NCBI GenBank assembly: GCA_001805085.1
Contig: MHEA01000169.1
Span: 2,453 to 9,832 of the forward strand
Direction of reading: 5' to 3'
Source of the DNA: Nitrospirae bacterium GWC2_57_9
GTDB taxonomy: Bacteria > Nitrospirota > UBA9217
DNA: 7,380 bases
Of the stretch, positions 4,501 to 7,380 are shown in pieces. How positions within the stretch are numbered: the first letter of the stretch is position 1; each line of letters begins with the position of its first letter. The translations under genes and the position numbers were made by a program. Under the pieces are notes generated by a model, which made no database searches, was not told the DNA's origin, and worked only from the letters and a program-made list of their open reading frames with translations.

Positions 4501-6535
4501 AGGTCCCTTTGATCCGGAATGTCCGGCCGTCCTGGGCGACAGCGTTAATCGGGGACAGATCAGCGCCTGCGGGGTCGCTGTATTGCTTGTTGAACAGGTT
4601 ATAGCAGTTCAATGAAAATTCAAGGTTGCCTGCGGCGTTCCGGCCGAGCAGGGTGGCATTGGTAACGGCGAACGAACCAATAGAGGTGCCGGCTTCGGTT
4701 TTTCTTCTGCCGGTGTACTGTTCTTCCAGGCCGAAGACAAAATCCTTCATGAGTGGAAACGCCAGGTTCAGCTTAGCCATATTGCGCGCCGAATTGTTCA
4801 ACACCTCGCCGGTCCGGACGTTCGTCGCCCGCTGGAGCGAATAGCTTGCACGGCCGGTAGCGCCCCTCGAGAGCGTTTTCTCGACCTCAAGCTCGATCCC
4901 CCTTGCTTCGGCCGCCTCGAGGTTGATGAACACGAGACTCCCCGCCTCATTCCTGGTCTGCTCGATGAGATCGTCGATACGGTAATAATATCCGTCGATG
5001 GTCGCCCGGACCCCCTGTACCAGATATTGTTCATAGACGAGTTCATAGGTCTTGATCTTCTCGGGCTTCAAGCCGGGATTGGCGACAAGCGGAGGCTTTG
5101 CCGACGGCACCTGGTAATAGAGCTCGTGTACGCTGGGCGAACGGAAAGCGCTGCCGTACAACAGCTTAACCGTGCTTCCCTCCCCGGGATTGAAGATGGC
5201 AGCCATGCGGGGGTTGGCCGTGCCGTTCACCAGAGAGGCATGGTCATACCTGGCGCCGGCGCTGAACCTGAACGTTGTGCCCCATGCAAATTCGTCCTGG
5301 ATATAACCGGCCCATCGGCGCGATCTCCGCTCATCGTTCAGATAAGGCACGACAGGTTCCTGATCGGCATTTTCCTGGTCCTGCCGCAGGCTGCCGATAT
5401 ATTCCGCACCCACGATGACCCGGTGCGTATCGAGGAGCAGCGAGCTCAGTTGCACCTCGCCACCAGCCCACTCGCCGAGGCTCCGGTCCTTGTTCACGAT
5501 CCCGCTGTAAAGGTAATCTGCCCGGCTCTCGGCAAAATCGTAGAAAATCCGCAGGGAAAGGTCTGCCTCTTCCGCTATCCTGCGGACGGAGCTCATATCA
5601 ACATAAGCACGTTGATCCATGGTCTTGCTGTCGCTGTTGAAATCGGTTCCGTAGGAAGCGGTGGGGATGCCTTTGGTCCTGGAGGAGCAGGCTCCCTGCA
5701 GAGTAAACCCGAACAGGGACGTTTTAGAAAAGATGCTGTGGTAGCGGTCGTAATCGCGGCCTTCGGCAATGCCGTCGTTGCCGGCCCGGGGATCGAAAAA
5801 GGGATTGCCCGGATCGTATTCCCGGAAATAGTGGTTCTCTCCCTTGCGTCGGTATGCCGTGCCTGAGAAGAGTGTTTCGCCGCCGTTCTGCCAGCCCCTG
5901 CCGCCGCTCACCCTGCCTTTCCCCTGCCCGAAGCTTCCTGCCTCTCCGGAGAGTTCCGCGCCCTTCAGTTCCGCTCCGTTCCGGGTGATGATATTGATAA
6001 CGCCGAAGAAGGCATTGCTGCCATAAAGCGATGAGCTCGGTCCGCGGCTGACCTCGATCCGTTCGATGAGATCCAGGTCCAGAATGAATTCGGTCCCGAG
6101 GGACGCCGCGTCGTGCACGTTGTCGTTCAGCCGGTGACCGTCCAGCAGCAGAAGCACGCGGGTATTGTTGTCGCCCGGCCTGCCGAACCCCCGCGTCCCC
6201 AGGTAATGGTAATTGCGGTCGTAGGTGACGGCAAAACCCCTGATGCTTTTCAGGATATCGGCCAGCGTCCGGTAACCGTAATGCCGTATATCCTCGGCGG
6301 TTATGATGGTGACCGATGACGGCGCTTCCGACACTTTTTGCTCATGCCGCGAGGTACTGTAGACGGTCTGCACTTCGATCGTCATCAGTTCTTCGATGCT
6401 GAGCTCGCGGAGGTCCGTTGCGGGAAGAGCCTCCTCTCCTGCAGCCGTGAGGGCGACCGCGAGCATGAAACCGGCCGCGCTGAGGATCCGGAGGGTCGAT
6501 CTGCGGAAGAAACGGCTATACTGCGTGTTGATCAA
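4490..6535 (-). CDS. TonB-dependent outer-membrane receptor
   Basis: The product of about 681 residues is a gated beta-barrel transporter or sensor driven by TonB. It has a signal peptide (basic FFRRSTLR, hydrophobic to about residue 31). A segment LSIEELMTIEV near 46-56 is typical of this receptor subgroup and may include the TonB contact region. The plug spans roughly 67-188, with SEAPSSVTIITAEDI, GYRTLADILKSIRGF, LLLDGHRLND and the strongly conserved IERIEVSRGPSSSLYGSNAFFGVINIIT. A barrel follows to the C-terminus, with receptor-typical LKPEKIKTYELVYEQ and a final KGTYAF ending in phenylalanine. There is no ATG: two TTG codons stand at 6538-6536 and 6535-6533. I chose the second because GGAGG at 6546-6542 is 6 bases from it but only 3 from the first. 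The ligand is unknown; no cobalamin riboswitch precedes the gene. It is the first gene of the operon with the YfiR-like protein and kinase. Confidence 0.93.
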   Translation of the reverse strand: MINTQYSRFFRRSTLRILSAAGFMLAVALTAAGEEALPATDLRELSIEELMTIEVQTVYSTSRHEQKVSEAPSSVTIITAEDIRHYGYRTLADILKSIRGFAVTYDRNYHYLGTRGFGRPGDNNTRVLLLLDGHRLNDNVHDAASLGTEFILDLDLIERIEVSRGPSSSLYGSNAFFGVINIITRNGAELKGAELSGEAGSFGQGKGRVSGGRGWQNGGETLFSGTAYRRKGENHYFREYDPGNPFFDPRAGNDGIAEGRDYDRYHSIFSKTSLFGFTLQGACSSRTKGIPTASYGTDFNSDSKTMDQRAYVDMSSVRRIAEEADLSLRIFYDFAESRADYLYSGIVNKDRSLGEWAGGEVQLSSLLLDTHRVIVGAEYIGSLRQDQENADQEPVVPYLNDERRSRRWAGYIQDEFAWGTTFRFSAGARYDHASLVNGTANPRMAAIFNPGEGSTVKLLYGSAFRSPSVHELYYQVPSAKPPLVANPGLKPEKIKTYELVYEQYLVQGVRATIDGYYYRIDDLIEQTRNEAGSLVFINLEAAEARGIELEVEKTLSRGATGRASYSLQRATNVRTGEVLNNSARNMAKLNLAFPLMKDFVFGLEEQYTGRRKTEAGTSIGSFAVTNATLLGRNAAGNLEFSLNCYNLFNKQYSDPAGADLSPINAVAQDGRTFRIKGTYAF

Positions 6536-6550
6536 CAATATCCTCCCGGT

Positions 6551-6569
6551 GACCGGCTTTCAGCCGGTC
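6551..6569 (-). promoter_or_regulatory. Perfect 7-bp leader hairpin next to the receptor's ribosome-binding site
   Basis: On the mRNA strand the arms GACCGGC and GCCGGTC enclose a TGAAA loop. The stem ends about 4 bases before GGAGG of the receptor gene. ACCGG also recurs immediately between hairpin and ribosome-binding site, giving overlapping pairing options. There is no T-run, so it is not an intrinsic terminator. It may stabilise the leader or tune translation from the TTG start. Confidence 0.4.
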
Positions 6570-6808
6570 CGCTCCCCGTGCCGTCAGGACTGCATCGTGC
6601 CGGCGGCGGATACGTGCAGAGAAGGGTGAGGGTTGTAGTACGATGAGAGAACAACAGTTTCATAGAGGGGATCGTCTGACACCCGGCCGAAGCATTTCTT
6701 GTGTAACAAGGAAGCTCCGCTGCGATCAGCAGATACTGCGGCGGCAACCGGGGAATGGAACTGCAGGATATCATCCGTCATCCGAAGTGGCGGAGAAACG
6801 GCACGGCG
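6570..6808. other. Intergenic leader upstream of the receptor operon; no gene seen
   Basis: The region should hold the operon promoter, but I find no convincing sigma-70 pair. GGCACGATGCAG resembles a sigma-54 -24 box but lacks GC at the -12 position. A short inverted repeat cttgt-gta-acaag lies at 6698-6710. Open frames here lack ribosome-binding sites and protein-like composition. Confidence 0.45.
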
Positions 6809-7380
6809 TCAATTGTCGGATTCCCTGCCCGTTTTTCGCAGCGCGACCCTTTCCGCACGGTATACGCCGCTCACTTCATCAAAGCCGGAGAGAGCTACCT
6901 CGACCTTGGCCGTATCGGCGAGCGGACCCTCGACAGCCGAGGGGTCGTAGGAGACCATGATGGTACGGTCGGGGGGCTTGTACTGCAGCGCGAACGTTTT
7001 GGCCGAGTGATCGAGGTCCTGTACAAGCCCGCGAACCGTCACGGATATGGCGGTCGCATCGACCTTATAGGCTTCAAGATCCAGAGCCGCCGCCTGCACG
7101 AGCGCGGTAAAGCGCATTTCCTGCGCCGTCAGCAGCAGCGCGTTCAGGCCGGGTTGGGCAGCTTCCGAGATCCCGCCATAGGTCATAGCAAAAGGTCTGC
7201 TGCCTTTTTTCAACGTACACGAGCGAGCGGCCGTATCGAGTCCAACGATGGCGCCGGAAATACTCTCCTTGTCGCGGCGCTGGATGATCTCGGAATCCTC
7301 CAGCGGCCTCACTTTTAAAGCAACCGAACAAGCGGAGGGGTCTCCAAAGTTCTCCACGATAAAGCTCTTCAAGTCGAAAT
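6809..7380 (-). CDS. Hypothetical protein with two OB-like (DUF5666-like) repeats, 5' end outside window
   Basis: The frame is open to the right edge with a stop (TGA) at 6811-6809, giving about 190 visible residues. A TTG at 7372 could be read as a start, but no ribosome-binding site precedes it and the frame continues upstream, so the gene most likely begins beyond the window. Two segments look alike: ISGAIVGLDTAARSCTL with YGG and EAYKV, and VTVRGLVQDLDHSAKTFAL with VSYDP and VYRAERV. The shared pattern is Gly, hydrophobic, LD, Ala, then Leu, a basic residue, Tyr, and a closing beta strand. This resembles DUF5666-type small beta-barrels found in exported proteins. Function is unknown and the family assignment is tentative. 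It lies 270 bases before the receptor operon on the same strand, so co-transcription is possible but not shown. Confidence 0.6.
   Translation of the reverse strand, partial: FDLKSFIVENFGDPSACSVALKVRPLEDSEIIQRRDKESISGAIVGLDTAARSCTLKKGSRPFAMTYGGISEAAQPGLNALLLTAQEMRFTALVQAAALDLEAYKVDATAISVTVRGLVQDLDHSAKTFALQYKPPDRTIMVSYDPSAVEGPLADTAKVEVALSGFDEVSGVYRAERVALRKTGRESDN

Noticed and set aside
3748..4512. 254-codon plus-strand open frame opposite the YfiR and kinase genes
   Set aside because: Covers the junction of two recognised genes on the other strand and shows no family features.
5027..5866. 279-codon open frame on the plus strand opposite the receptor gene
   Set aside because: It lies wholly antisense to a well-conserved TonB receptor, has no ribosome-binding site or recognisable domain, and is expected from GC-rich codon use.
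6576..6600. Sigma-54-like GGCACGATGCAG upstream of the receptor
   Set aside because: The invariant GC at -12 is missing at the required 10-base spacing.
6584..6781. 65-codon minus-strand open frame between the hypothetical gene and the receptor
   Set aside because: No ribosome-binding site before its ATG and no conserved or structured features; more likely untranslated leader.

Overview
This 7.4 kb window lies in a moderately GC-rich bacterial genome. Every gene I can support is on the minus strand. A haem-binding cytochrome, a good sigma-54 promoter, a TonB-dependent receptor with a YfiR-type partner and a CHASE8-type histidine kinase together suggest a Gram-negative, probably anaerobic, respiratory organism of the Desulfobacterota or Nitrospirota kind. 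Heptamer-rich intergenic DNA of the 'gcggagt/gcggaat' and 'ctttgcg' style fits that. The assignment is an inference from style, not from a marker gene.

Layout in the direction of transcription (right to left). 7380-6809 is the C-terminal part of a protein with two similar OB-like repeats; its start is outside the window. A 270-base leader (6808-6539) follows, with a 7-bp hairpin next to a strong ribosome-binding site. Then comes a compact three-gene operon: a TonB-dependent outer-membrane receptor (6535-4490, TTG start), a YfiR/DUF4154 periplasmic protein (4500-3913, overlapping by 11 bases) and a membrane sensor histidine kinase with CHASE8-like, HAMP, HisKA and HATPase domains (3911-2412, 1 base after yfiR). 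About 700 bases (2411-1697) hold no convincing gene. They contain two inverted copies of a roughly 46-bp repeat framing 399 bp (a possible MITE-like element), small tandem repeats and a promoter with a perfect -10 box. Next is an exported four-cysteine protein of unknown function (1696-1043), then a 386-base intergenic region with a sigma-54 promoter, then the start of an exported c-type cytochrome (656-1) that runs off the left edge.

How the genes may work together: in the Pseudomonas YfiBNR system the periplasmic protein YfiR represses YfiN, a membrane diguanylate cyclase, through YfiN's CHASE8-type periplasmic domain. Here a YfiR-like protein is encoded directly before a kinase with a similar periplasmic domain but a phosphotransfer output. 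The outer-membrane partner position is taken by a TonB-dependent receptor. This suggests an envelope or substrate-sensing relay from outer membrane to periplasm to a two-component pathway. No response regulator lies in the window. The cytochrome appears to be controlled separately by sigma-54.
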